DNA of 58,749 nt from CAUUCF01 sp963543695 (GCA_963543695.1 CAUUCF010000005.1:1-58749), one strand, 5' to 3'. Positions 9,595-17,318 are shown, numbered from the stretch's first letter. The notes: generated by a model from the sequence alone, not told the origin. Program-made: numbers and translations.

Positions 9595-10152
9595 CTATAC
9601 CGTCATTAGTTCCTGTTCTTTAACGCTACCCATTTTATCTAAATTCACAATAAAACGATCAGTAATTTTTTGTACCTCATCTTCAATACGACGTACGATA
9701 TCTTCACTGATTTCTTTATTCTTTAAAGCTAATTTAGCTTTATCTAATACTTCCCGCCGTACGTTACGCACTGATACTTTCCCAGCCTCTACGATATTTT
9801 TAACCAATTTGACTAATTCTTTACGCCTCGTTTCGGTTAATGGCGGAACGGGAATACGCAATAATTCCCCTTCGTTAACCGGGTTTAAACCTAAATCTGC
9901 CGTAATAATTGCTTTTTCAATCGCTTTAAGCATGCTTTTATCCCACGGAGTAACCGTTAGAGTGCGCGCATCACTAACGCCTAGGTTCGCCAGGTTTTTT
10001 AAAGGACTCTCGCTCCCGTAATAATCTACTTTAATTCCTTCTAAAATACCAACGTGAGCTCTACCGGTACGAACTTTACTTAATTCATTTTCGCAAGCTT
10101 CCAATGCTTTCTTCATACCTACTTCTGCCAATTTTTTACAATTATCCAACAT
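9595..10152 (-). CDS. frr: Ribosome recycling factor
   Basis: RRF splits post-termination ribosomes with EF-G. The 185-residue protein is the standard length and shows the family blocks: L(S)KVRTGRAHVGILEGIKVDYYG near residue 27, the PLKNLANLGVSDARTLTVTPWDKSM core, GLNPVNEGELLRIPVPPLTETRRKELVK and the C-terminal VRRIEDEVQKITDRFI helix. It starts with ATG and lies 9 bases after pyrH in the conserved rpsB-tsf-pyrH-frr order. Confidence 0.97.
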   Translation of the reverse strand: MLDNCKKLAEVGMKKALEACENELSKVRTGRAHVGILEGIKVDYYGSESPLKNLANLGVSDARTLTVTPWDKSMLKAIEKAIITADLGLNPVNEGELLRIPVPPLTETRRKELVKLVKNIVEAGKVSVRNVRREVLDKAKLALKNKEISEDIVRRIEDEVQKITDRFIVNLDKMGSVKEQELMTV

Positions 10153-10161
10153 AGTCTTTCC

Positions 10162-10872
10162 TCAACAAACGACAGTACCTTCTGGTTGCCCTTTCAAAAT
10201 TTTCTCTAAAGCACCCGCTTTATTAAAATTATAGATTCCTAAAGTTAAATGTTGTTCTTTACCAATTAAAAAAGCAGTACGATCCATAATCTTAAGCTCT
10301 TGTTGCAAAACAAAATCGTAACTTAATCGGTGATATAATTTTGCGTTTTTATCGAGCAACGGGTCACTAGAATAAACCCCGTCTACTTTATGAGTAGCTT
10401 TTAAAACCAAATCTGCATTTAACTCTACTCCTCGTAAACATAAAGCCGTATCTGTAGTCACCAACGGATTACCCGTTCCCCCTACGATAATAACTAAATC
10501 TCCTTTATTAAGATACTCGTTTACCCGATCAGGAATATAACGTTCAATTAACCCTTCGACTGCTAACGCGGAGACTAATTTCACTTTTAATTGATGTTTA
10601 GCAAAGAATTCTTTTAAGAAAAGTCCGTTCAACATCGTTGACATCATCCCTAGTTGGTCGCCCGCGACCCTCGACAAATCACTTTGTTTACTAAAAAATT
10701 CTCCCCGAAAAAAATTACCTGCTCCTATCACTAATGCCAATTGAAACTGACTAGCAACCGTCTTAATTTCCAGGAGCAAATTCTCCGCTTTTGCTAAACT
10801 AAGCGGAGCATGAGTTTTTTCATCTAATAAAGCTTCACCGCTAACTTTCAAAATAACGCGTTTATAACTCAT
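10162..10872 (-). CDS. pyrH: Uridylate kinase PyrH
   Basis: Bacterial UMP kinase of the amino-acid-kinase fold, making UDP for nucleotide, peptidoglycan and LPS synthesis. The 236-residue product has the N-terminal RVILKVSGEAL, the glycine-rich VIGAGNFFRGEFF, DQLGMMSTMLN and the later VGGTGNPLVTTDTALCLRGVELNADLVLKATHKVDGVYSSDP-type region. Length is normal. It overlaps the tsf stop codon by one base (TAATG arrangement), which suggests translational coupling. Confidence 0.96.
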   Translation of the reverse strand: MSYKRVILKVSGEALLDEKTHAPLSLAKAENLLLEIKTVASQFQLALVIGAGNFFRGEFFSKQSDLSRVAGDQLGMMSTMLNGLFLKEFFAKHQLKVKLVSALAVEGLIERYIPDRVNEYLNKGDLVIIVGGTGNPLVTTDTALCLRGVELNADLVLKATHKVDGVYSSDPLLDKNAKLYHRLSYDFVLQQELKIMDRTAFLIGKEQHLTLGIYNFNKAGALEKILKGQPEGTVVC

Positions 10873-11747
10873 TAATTTCTCTTTGCTTCTGCTATTTGCG
10901 CTTCTACTTCTTTAGCAAAATCGACGTTTTCTTTAGTAATTCCTTCTCCTAATTCAAATCGCACCATTTTTAAAACTTTTACACCTGCTTTATTTAAAAG
11001 TTCTCCTACTTTACAATCTGGCGCTTTTACAAAAGGTTGCCCCTCTAAAGAAATCTCGTCAAGGAATTTATTTAATTTACCGGTAATAATCTTTTCTTTA
11101 ATATTTTCAGGTTTACCAGAATCCGCCATTTGAGCTAAATAAATTTCTTTTTCTTTCTCTAAAAGCTCACTAGATACGTCCTTACGGTAAATCACCGTTG
11201 ATTTTGTAGCCGCAATATGCATGGCTAAATCTTTTCCTAACTCAGGATTAGGTTGATCTAGAACAACCAAAACACCGATACGATTCGCGTGTAAATAACC
11301 AAAAACCGCTCCTCCTTCTACTTTAGTTAAGCGCCTAATTTGAATATTTTCACCAATTTTAGCAACTAAAGCTTCTTGCACTTCCAAAACCGTCTGTTGA
11401 TCAATATAACAACCCTTTAAAGCTTCTAAATCGTTAATTGAACGGTCTAAAGCCACTTCACCTACTTGCTGACAAAATTTTATAAATTCGTTTTCTTTAG
11501 AAGCAAAATCGGTTTCGCAGTTGATTTCCAATAAACAACCTGTTTGTTCTTTACAAGCTAACACTATCCGCCCTTCGGTTGCTATCCGTCCACTTTTTTT
11601 CGCTGCTTTAGCCTTACCTGCTTTCCTTAAATTTTCAATTGCTTTATCTAAATCCCCTTCAGCTGCTTCCAATGCTTTTTTACATTCCATCATTCCGATT
11701 CCGGTCTGTTCCCTTAATTGTTTAACCATCGCTGCCGTAATGTTCAT
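10872..11747 (-). CDS. tsf: Elongation factor Ts
   Basis: EF-Ts exchanges GDP for GTP on EF-Tu. The 291-residue protein has the UBA-like N-terminal domain (LREQTGIGMMECKKALEAAEGDLDKAIENLR), the TDFAS core sequence in EINCETDFASKENEF near residue 80, HIAATKS and two dimerisation subdomains. This is the classic gammaproteobacterial length. Its ATG overlaps the end of rpsB by 4 bases. Confidence 0.97.
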   Translation of the reverse strand: MNITAAMVKQLREQTGIGMMECKKALEAAEGDLDKAIENLRKAGKAKAAKKSGRIATEGRIVLACKEQTGCLLEINCETDFASKENEFIKFCQQVGEVALDRSINDLEALKGCYIDQQTVLEVQEALVAKIGENIQIRRLTKVEGGAVFGYLHANRIGVLVVLDQPNPELGKDLAMHIAATKSTVIYRKDVSSELLEKEKEIYLAQMADSGKPENIKEKIITGKLNKFLDEISLEGQPFVKAPDCKVGELLNKAGVKVLKMVRFELGEGITKENVDFAKEVEAQIAEAKRN

Positions 11748-12754
11748 CTTTCACCTCTCTTCAGCTTATTCAAATCCCCTGTTAGTTGGTTATTTTTTTC
11801 TACTTGCACGCTTGATGCTGCTTTTTTAACTACTTTACTTTTTTTCGTGCTTTTAACCGTTTCACTTTCGTTATTTTCTTCAGTTTTTGGTTGTTTTTTC
11901 GTTAATTCCGGTTGAGTACTTTCGTTAGTAGTTGCTTGATTTTCTGCTACCTTCGTTACTTTCACTATTTTTTCCGCGTTACGTTCTTTTTTAAAGACCC
12001 GTTTTTTACCCGTCGGGACTAATTTCTTAACGTTTTTTTCTTCTTTTTCTTCCTCTTCATTTTGAGGCAATAAAGCTTGAGCATCTAAAATAGCATCGGT
12101 AATTTTCTTTAAATACAATTCCATCGCACGACGAGAATCATCGTTTCCAGGTATTAAATAATCTACACCATCCGGAGAATTATTTGTATCAACGATGCCA
12201 ATTACCGGTACTTTCAACTTATTTGCTTCACTAACCGCAATTTTTTCGTATCCTACGTCAAGCACAAAAATCGCATCTGGGACCCCAACCATGTTACGGA
12301 TACCCCCTAAACTTTTTTCCAAGCGAGAAATTTCTCTCTGTAAGACTAAAGTTTCTTTCTTCGTCATCTTGTTAAATAAATCGCTGTCTCTCATTTCTTC
12401 TAATTCTTTTAACGTTTTCAGCGATTGACGTATTGTTTTATAGTTAGTTAACATTCCCCCTAACCAACGAAAATCCACGTAAGGCATACCACAACGTTCC
12501 GCCTCGCGTCTTACTAAATCTCTGATTTGAATTTTGGTCCCTACAAAGAGAATTTTCCCTCGACGCGCTATAATACCACTAACAAAATTGATTGCTTCTT
12601 GAAAATTAACTAAAGTTTTATCTAAATCAATAATGTGTACTTTATCCCGTGTAGTATAGATGTACTGAGCCATCTTAGGATTCCAATAACGTGCATGATG
12701 ACCAAAATGTACACCTGCGCTCAATAATTCTTTAATTGTTAACTTATTTTTCAT
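11744..12754 (-). CDS. rpsB: 30S ribosomal protein S2 with a long charged C-terminal tail
   Basis: The first roughly 225 residues are a normal S2: LLSAGVHFGHHARYWNPKMAQYIYTTRDKVHIIDL, ILFVGTK, DFRWLGGMLTNYKTI, GVPDAIFVLDVGYEKIAVSEANKLKVPVIGIVDTNNSPDGVDYLIPGNDD and AMELYLKK-type blocks. The remaining roughly 110 residues are unusual: a low-complexity tail rich in Lys, Glu, Asn and Thr, without hydrophobic core. E. coli S2 is 241 residues, so this protein of 336 is about 40 percent longer. The tail keeps reading frame up to a stop that overlaps tsf, so it is translated unless processed. S2 sits on the back of the small subunit near the mRNA exit; the tail may be disordered or bind RNA (inference). 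Confidence 0.95.
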   Translation of the reverse strand: MKNKLTIKELLSAGVHFGHHARYWNPKMAQYIYTTRDKVHIIDLDKTLVNFQEAINFVSGIIARRGKILFVGTKIQIRDLVRREAERCGMPYVDFRWLGGMLTNYKTIRQSLKTLKELEEMRDSDLFNKMTKKETLVLQREISRLEKSLGGIRNMVGVPDAIFVLDVGYEKIAVSEANKLKVPVIGIVDTNNSPDGVDYLIPGNDDSRRAMELYLKKITDAILDAQALLPQNEEEEKEEKNVKKLVPTGKKRVFKKERNAEKIVKVTKVAENQATTNESTQPELTKKQPKTEENNESETVKSTKKSKVVKKAASSVQVEKNNQLTGDLNKLKRGER

Positions 12755-12765
12755 AAATACACTCC

Positions 12766-12797
12766 TTTTGGGTTGTTATCCTCCACTTTTCCCAAAA
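12766..12797 (-). promoter_or_regulatory. Hairpin in the rpsB leader, next to the ribosome binding site
   Basis: In the minus-strand mRNA a 7-pair stem (TTTTGGG with CCCAAAA) encloses an 18-base loop and ends right at the GGAG in front of the rpsB ATG. S2 represses its own operon through the leader in E. coli, so this may be the corresponding control element. I see only the local pairing and cannot match it to a known leader family. Confidence 0.4.
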
Positions 12798-12861
12798 ACC
12801 AACCTTTAAAAAAGCACCCGATTTTTGTGTCGAAAAGTGTGCGTAGTTTAATAATTTTATA

Positions 12862-12890
12862 TTTATACTTTACTTTCCGTTTTTTAGCAA
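12862..12890 (-). promoter_or_regulatory. Sigma-70-type promoter for the rpsB operon
   Basis: On the minus strand: -35 TTGCTA (12885-12890), a 17-base spacer, -10 TATAAA (12862-12867). It lies about 107 bases before the rpsB start, leaving a leader that contains the hairpin at 12766-12797. It is the best promoter in this gap and probably drives rpsB-tsf-pyrH-frr and the genes beyond. Confidence 0.6.
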
Positions 12891-12918
12891 GCAATAAAAT
12901 TTCTTAAAAAGTAGTTTT

Positions 12919-12962
12919 AACCTACCTTTTTTCACTCGTTTTCTTAATTAAGAACCTACCTT
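12919..12962 (-). repeat. Two AAGGTAGGTT direct repeats around a 14-base palindrome, upstream of the rpsB promoter
   Basis: The minus-strand decamer AAGGTAGGTT occurs at 12953-12962 and again at 12919-12928, one copy on each side of the perfect palindrome TTCTTAATTAAGAA (12941-12954, overlapping the first copy by two bases). The same decamer recurs at 58615-58624, upstream of pssA. It could be an upstream regulator site. The palindrome could also help end transcripts of the 12987-13283 gene, though no T-run follows it. Confidence 0.35.
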
Positions 12963-12986
12963 CGAATTATTATTGATTACCTAACC

Positions 12987-13283
12987 TTATTTATAACTCC
13001 AAGTATCCGGCATATCATCAAAAGTTAAAATCGCTTTATCCCCAATAAACAAAGTATATAACGGTTCTGTTGGAAAATCGTTAATTCTAATTTTCCAAAC
13101 TAAATCATTAACCACTTGTTTATATAAAAACTGATGATCCGCTGCATCCTCATTTTTTCTCCATTCTATTTCTTTATTAAATAAGATATTGACTACTTCT
13201 GCATATTCTTTAGGTGCAATTTCTTTTAATAAACCGAATTTAGTTACTATTTCGTCTAAAACTTGTACTTTATCTTTAACCAT
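12987..13283 (-). CDS. Small orphan protein, 98 residues
   Basis: I do not recognise this protein. It is soluble and acidic-to-neutral, with two predicted helices in the first 45 residues (KVQVLDEIVTKFGLLKEIAPKEYAEVVNILF) and a C-terminal part that looks like beta strands (DLVWKIRINDFPTEPLYTLFIGDKAILTFDDMP-type, rich in aromatic residues). There is no signal peptide, membrane helix or metal motif. The ATG has GGGAG about 10 bases upstream. It follows the orphan gene at 13309 after 25 bases on the same strand, so the two are probably cotranscribed and may be partners. An immunity-like or chaperone-like role for a small acidic neighbour is possible but only a guess. Confidence 0.6.
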   Translation of the reverse strand: MVKDKVQVLDEIVTKFGLLKEIAPKEYAEVVNILFNKEIEWRKNEDAADHQFLYKQVVNDLVWKIRINDFPTEPLYTLFIGDKAILTFDDMPDTWSYK

Positions 13284-13308
13284 GCTTTATTTTCTCCCAA
13301 ACCTAGGT

Positions 13309-13977
13309 TTATATTGATGGACGTTCTCTAGGATTTACGTCTACAACGCTATTTGTCAAATGGATAATATTTTTGATTTTATTCCAAAGCTTATCGACCG
13401 CGTTCCCTAATGAATGACTACTTTCCCAACCCATAGTTCCTATATTCGCAATGACCCCTGTCACCAGACCAGTATTCATCAAATCGTAAATCGACACAAA
13501 AAAATTAACTTTACGATTCGTTTTCGTCGACGAATTAATAATTTCTTCGTACAATTGATCTAAATTTTGTTGATTTACCTCCCCTTTGATTTTGGCTAAT
13601 TTTTTCGCAACCAACCATTCAAAAGTGGGCCCCTCTCGATTACCGTAAGTTTTAAAATCCCTAGCTTCAACTAAAGTTCGATCTTTTACATTCATATACT
13701 GCCTAGCTTCTAATCTAGCTTGATGGCGCACGTTATAAGCAATATACGCTTTATCGGCCAGAGAAAGCCTCGTATCTTGTTCTAAACCATTTTCACCTTT
13801 CCAGCCTTTATCTAAAAAATAACTAAGAAAACCGTTGTAATATTCCCTAATTTTACTATTAGAAGACGATAACGGCGGTTTACTTAATTTACCTACGATT
13901 AATTTAGTAATCGTCCGGCAAACCTTACATTGTTCTGCTACGATTGCGTCTAAGTGCTGTTTCTGCTCTGGTACCAT
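13309..13977 (-). CDS. Orphan protein, about 222 residues
   Basis: Not recognised. The frame is open to a GTG at 14046 (245 residues), but that GTG directly abuts its GGGGGAG. The internal ATG at 13977 has GAGG at good spacing, so I choose it. The N-terminal part carries a Cys pair (EQCKVCRTITKL) near residue 17. The middle is helical and basic (YIAYNVRHQARLEARQYM) followed by EARDFKTYGNREGPTFEWLVAKK, a pattern with fixed Gly, Pro and aromatic residues that looks like a conserved domain I cannot name. The C-terminal third is mildly hydrophobic (DLMNTGLVTGVIANIGTMGW) but not a clear membrane helix. It begins the unrecognised pair 13309/12987 and may belong to a host-interaction or conflict island (inference). 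Confidence 0.55.
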   Translation of the reverse strand: MVPEQKQHLDAIVAEQCKVCRTITKLIVGKLSKPPLSSSNSKIREYYNGFLSYFLDKGWKGENGLEQDTRLSLADKAYIAYNVRHQARLEARQYMNVKDRTLVEARDFKTYGNREGPTFEWLVAKKLAKIKGEVNQQNLDQLYEEIINSSTKTNRKVNFFVSIYDLMNTGLVTGVIANIGTMGWESSHSLGNAVDKLWNKIKNIIHLTNSVVDVNPRERPSI

Positions 13978-14284
13978 TTCAATACCTCGTTTTATTAATA
14001 TATAATTATTTAATAATAATTTAGAAACGATGTCAATTAGGAACACCTCCCCCTAATTTGTTAATTCAAACAAAAAATAACAAACATTTTTCCATCATAA
14101 ATAACGCTACGCTGCTGTCTATTTGTAAAATCATCAAATCTTTTCTTTACCTAAAGTGACGTTGCAGTGAACCTTACGATTCGAGAATATCCATTTGCAG
14201 CAGTTGAGTCCCCCTACTTAAACAAAATAAACATTAAAAAACCAAAGATCTCTTAAGTATATTTTGATCAACACCTACGATTTT
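13978..14284. other. Gap without a clear gene
   Basis: About 300 bases between two orphan genes. It holds the alternative GTG-started extension of the 13309 gene (to 14046), a strong AGGGGGAG on the minus strand at 14047-14054, and only very short reading frames (for example a minus-strand run of ten codons starting near 14096). No tRNA or convincing promoter was seen. Confidence 0.5.
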
Positions 14285-14902
14285 TTACCAAAGCAAATAA
14301 TAATCTGCTTTACTACAATAATCAAAACGTTCTTCCAATTTGGTAATCACGTATTGGCCATTACGTCGAAAGAGCATTCCTAAAGTAGTTGCTTCAGCCT
14401 GCTTTGCTTCGTTAATTAACTGCGCTTTAAACGAAATACAGAGACAAGCTTCCGGTTGTGTAGCGCCTGGAAAACGTACAAACTGAAAAACGTTACCGTA
14501 AGTAATGAAAGATTGATCGATAAATTTTTCAAAATCTAGTATTGAAGGTTTAAATCTCGGTTTTTTCATCCGATGTTTAGCTAAACAAAAGTTAAATAAT
14601 ACCCATTGCGACAAAAAATCAATCTCAAATTCTAAGCGATGTTTAACTAAAGGCGCATGAATATTCCGGTTAATAGCATGCATTTCTAATTGTCGTTGCA
14701 GGTTAAATTGTTGCTGCACTTCGCTTTTATGCTGATCTTCAACTCGATCTAATAATTTTTTTTGAAGTTCATCGGATCGTGAAAAATAATAATTCCGATT
14801 ATCTAAATAAAAGTTCCACTGTTTTTTTGCGACGTATTCCGCTCTGTCTTCAATATAAGTCACAATCTTTGCGGGATAATTTTTTCTAAAAAAGATAGGC
14901 AT
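14285..14902 (-). CDS. Orphan protein, 205 residues; possible frameshift-fused C-terminal half of the 14860-15663 product
   Basis: Not recognised. Its N-terminal half is helical and charged (to about residue 75). Its C-terminal half has a patterned domain: EIDFLSQWVLFNFC near residue 93, DFEKFIDQS, FQFVRFPGATQPEACLCISF, and a last block LFRRNGQYVITKLEERFDY. The same pattern recurs in the decayed copy at 15852-17140, so it is a real domain family. The ATG at 14902 lies within the upstream ORF, has no good ribosome binding site, and the two ORFs overlap by 43 bases in different frames. A slippery T TTT TTA heptamer in the upstream frame (14887-14893) would join them by a -1 shift. So this may be a separate gene, the 3' part of one split gene, or the product of programmed frameshifting. 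Confidence 0.55.
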   Translation of the reverse strand: MPIFFRKNYPAKIVTYIEDRAEYVAKKQWNFYLDNRNYYFSRSDELQKKLLDRVEDQHKSEVQQQFNLQRQLEMHAINRNIHAPLVKHRLEFEIDFLSQWVLFNFCLAKHRMKKPRFKPSILDFEKFIDQSFITYGNVFQFVRFPGATQPEACLCISFKAQLINEAKQAEATTLGMLFRRNGQYVITKLEERFDYCSKADYYLLW

Positions 14903-15663
14903 TCTTGGCTATAAGTAGCTTGTTCCAAAAATTCAGCCATTTTAGCTTCGTATAACTGGTCTGGTACAACCATTAAATTAGGTAAATCCGCAATTTTTTT
15001 AGCAATAAAATCTAAAAGGAGCTCTGCGGTATTATAGATCGCATAAGCGTTTTTTTCTAACTGTTTAAATCGCTGTGAAAGTGTGCTTTCCGTGCTTTCA
15101 TCATCATCTTCTGCTGCTGCTTTGCACTCATCTTTCATCTCCTCTTGATGCTGCTGATAAAACTGGAAAGCCTGCACATAAGCTGCTTCAAAGCTAGGGT
15201 GCCATTGGGCCAATAATTCTAATATCGTATCGTGGGTATAATCTAAAAAAGGAGTTTCCGATAATTTTTCTATACCGTCCCTTTCAAAAATAGAATTCCA
15301 AGCGTTTAAGTAATAACAACCAAACGCTAAAGGATAAGTGGTTCGATTCACCGCAGCGTCGCTTAACGCAAAAGTTTTACTTTCTAAAAAATTTAACAGC
15401 CCATCCAATCTCGATTGTGAAGTACCGTCAAAATCACTTTGTTTCATTAAAATCGGAGCGTTATCTGGCCAAAAATTGGCGTACTCTACAACGGATAACT
15501 CGGTACTATTAACGTTCAGATATTTCATCCAATTCGTGTGATCGATAATCTTCGCTCGGTAATCAACGATCGCCTGTTTTATTGGTCGAAATTTATTAAG
15601 CGCGTAGTAAGTAATACTAAGACAAAATTTATAAGCCAAAAGCAACGCTAACCCAGCTAGCAC
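14860..15663 (-). CDS. Orphan protein, 267 residues, membrane-anchored start
   Basis: Not recognised. A short hydrophobic start (LAGLALLLAYKFCLSITYYAL) looks like a signal anchor. The rest is helical and acidic, with a strongly acidic run of Glu/Asp around residues 178-192 (KCAAAEDDDESTEST) and a helical end LYEAKMAEFLEQATYSQECL. The start is a GTG at 15663. A promoter lies 22 bases upstream, giving a short leader. Homologous sequence, frame-broken, is seen at 16520-17140. It ends in a frame that overlaps the next ORF by 43 bases, and the slippery heptamer near its end could direct part of the ribosomes into that ORF, making a protein of about 460 residues. Membrane location is inferred from the first 30 residues only. 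Confidence 0.6.
   Translation of the reverse strand: MLAGLALLLAYKFCLSITYYALNKFRPIKQAIVDYRAKIIDHTNWMKYLNVNSTELSVVEYANFWPDNAPILMKQSDFDGTSQSRLDGLLNFLESKTFALSDAAVNRTTYPLAFGCYYLNAWNSIFERDGIEKLSETPFLDYTHDTILELLAQWHPSFEAAYVQAFQFYQQHQEEMKDECKAAAEDDDESTESTLSQRFKQLEKNAYAIYNTAELLLDFIAKKIADLPNLMVVPDQLYEAKMAEFLEQATYSQECLSFLEKIIPQRL
14887..14893 (-). promoter_or_regulatory. Candidate -1 ribosomal frameshift site T TTT TTA
   Basis: In the minus-strand frame of the 14860-15663 ORF the codons are TCT TTT TTA GAA, giving the X XXY YYZ heptamer T TTT TTA in the right phase. A slip back by one continues as AGA AAA AAT TAT, which is exactly the frame of the 14285-14902 ORF. The decayed paralog keeps the matching residues (RKTFPEL against RKNYPAK) in one continuous frame. 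No strong downstream stem or upstream ribosome-binding-like stimulator was found by eye. Confidence 0.4.
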
Positions 15664-15684
15664 TTGATAGCTTATACTAATAAA

Positions 15685-15719
15685 TTTATATCGACATGCG
15701 GCATTTTGTAAAACAAAAT
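15685..15719 (-). promoter_or_regulatory. Promoter of the orphan pair, overlapped by a hairpin
   Basis: Minus strand: -35 TTTACA (15707-15712), 16-base spacer, -10 TATAAA (15685-15690), predicted start about 15 bases before the GTG at 15663. The -35 lies inside a perfect inverted repeat ATTTTGT-TTT-ACAAAAT (15703-15719), which could be an operator. Confidence 0.5.
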
Positions 15720-15851
15720 CGCCATTAATAAGCCAAATAACATAAAATTATTATATCTCTAATGATACTTATAATATAATGCAAATGTTTAAAACCATCT
15801 GGTTATCCAATCATTCTTGGTACTACTAATTAACCACTAAAAATCATCAAT

Positions 15852-17140
15852 TTATTTATTATCTATAATATCACTTAAAAAAAAATAAAATATATTCGTC
15901 TTACTACGGTAATTAAATTTTTCCGATAAAGTTGTTACCAAATATTGCCTATTTAAACGAAAGAGCAATAATATTTTTTGAATTTGACGTTGATTATGCT
16001 GATCTACTAAAATACCATCAAAAACTATCCCTAAACAAATTTCTGGCTCCTTTTCCCCGGGTAAAATTACCCTTTGAAAAATCGCGTATTTATCTATCGT
16101 TTTACTATTTCCAAAAAATTTTTTAAAATCCTCTACCGAAAGTTGAAAATCAGGATGTAACTTCTGATGTTGAATTACGCAAAAATTAAATAAAATGACC
16201 TGTGCCCAAAAATCAATTTCCACTTCCAATTTATGTTTATTTTTAGGTCCATTAACATTCCGTTCATCCCTCTTTTTTCGCTTTCTGTTTCACTCTCAAT
16301 CTTTTATTAATTTCATTTTTTATAAATAAGTTATATTCGCTTTTTGCCACCGTTGCCTCATATCAAGTTCATTGCTCTCTAAAAACGATTGACTCAGTTT
16401 TCGTTTTTTCTTTAAATAACTATCAAATAACCCTTCTCCTACCTGTTCGACGTAATATACTAATTCTGGGAAAGTTTTCCTTTTAACTTGTTCTATAACC
16501 GCTAAACATTCTTTTCCATACAAAGCTTGTTCTAGAAATTCGTCTATTTTAGCTTCGTAAAGTTTATCGAGTACAATTCTTAAACATGATAGTTAAGCGA
16601 TGCGTTTTGCAATAAAATCTAAAGTTGATCTTTGGCTTTTCATTCGCTTCGTTAACGTCTTTTTCAAAAGCAGATCACTTCTTTACCTCCCCGTATTTTG
16701 ATTCTTCAGATTACTACCCTTTTTAGTATCATCTCTCTTTTAGCATGTTACTTGTAATAACGCATAATCTCGTTATAAACCGTTGCTAACGAAGAATTTT
16801 ACCGTTTCAAAACTAATGACCCCGTATTCCTCGTCACTAAATTTAAGTACATCAACGTTAAACAACCCGTAATTTTCCCGCTAAAAAATAGGATCCAAAT
16901 CTTAAAATAATAACCCAACGTTTCCGAAAACCGTTGCTTACTGCCTACTCCGTCCTCTAAAACAAAAGCTTTAGTTTCAATAATCCTTCAATTCTACCTA
17001 ACGAAAAGCCTTAAAATTACTTTATTTAATGATAATCGGTGGATTTCCCCTTCCGTCCGTTTAATACCTTAATTTTAGGCAAATCGTCACTTTTAAAGTG
17101 TAGATGTCTATCCTAGTCTTCGTAATCAAACACTATGTTC
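15852..17140 (-). pseudogene. Decayed tandem copy of the orphan pair at 14285-15663
   Basis: Three stretches match the neighbouring pair. At 15852-16289 the frame reads RNVNGPKNKHKLEVEIDF, then LFNFC, DFKKFF, PGEKEPEICLGI and LFRLNRQYLVTTLSEKFNY, parallel to the 205-residue protein; homology runs upstream of the first possible start (a TTG at 16229) and into stops. At 16320-16640 another frame reads LDFIAKRIA, stop, then LYEAKIDEFLEQALYGKECL and RKTFPELVYYVEQ, parallel to the end of the 267-residue protein and the start of the 205-residue one. At about 16950-17140 only DNA-level similarity remains: compare 17005-17040 with the region around 15430-15460, which share a run close to TTAAAATTACTTTATTTAAT. 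In-frame TAA and TGA codons and frame changes separate the blocks, so the copy is dead. The right edge is approximate. Confidence 0.75.
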
Positions 17141-17318
17141 ATAAGACGGTTACTTAAACTCCTAACGAAGTAATTCATAATAGTCAGCCTAAACCGTATT
17201 TAAATCTCTGCCTTTATTTTAATTAATGGATTTATTTCATGACTTTTCGCCTCAAAACAAACGTTTTTGCTGCTCATTTAATCGAATCTTTACCGTTCAT
17301 TTGATTTTACTAAACGTT
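17141..17318. other. Non-coding remnant upstream of rnhB
   Basis: No reading frame of note. It probably holds the last traces of the decayed copy and the region downstream of rnhB. No terminator hairpin was recognised. Confidence 0.4.

Noticed and set aside
12987..13977. The 98- and 222-residue genes as a toxin-antitoxin pair
   Set aside because: No known toxin or antitoxin motif, and no DNA-binding fold is visible. Only the adjacency would support it.
16320..16523. A 67-codon minus-strand ORF that could be a small gene
   Set aside because: Its residues match the end of the 267-residue orphan and the start of the 205-residue orphan, it begins at a TTG, and homology continues upstream of that start. 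It is a piece of the decayed copy.
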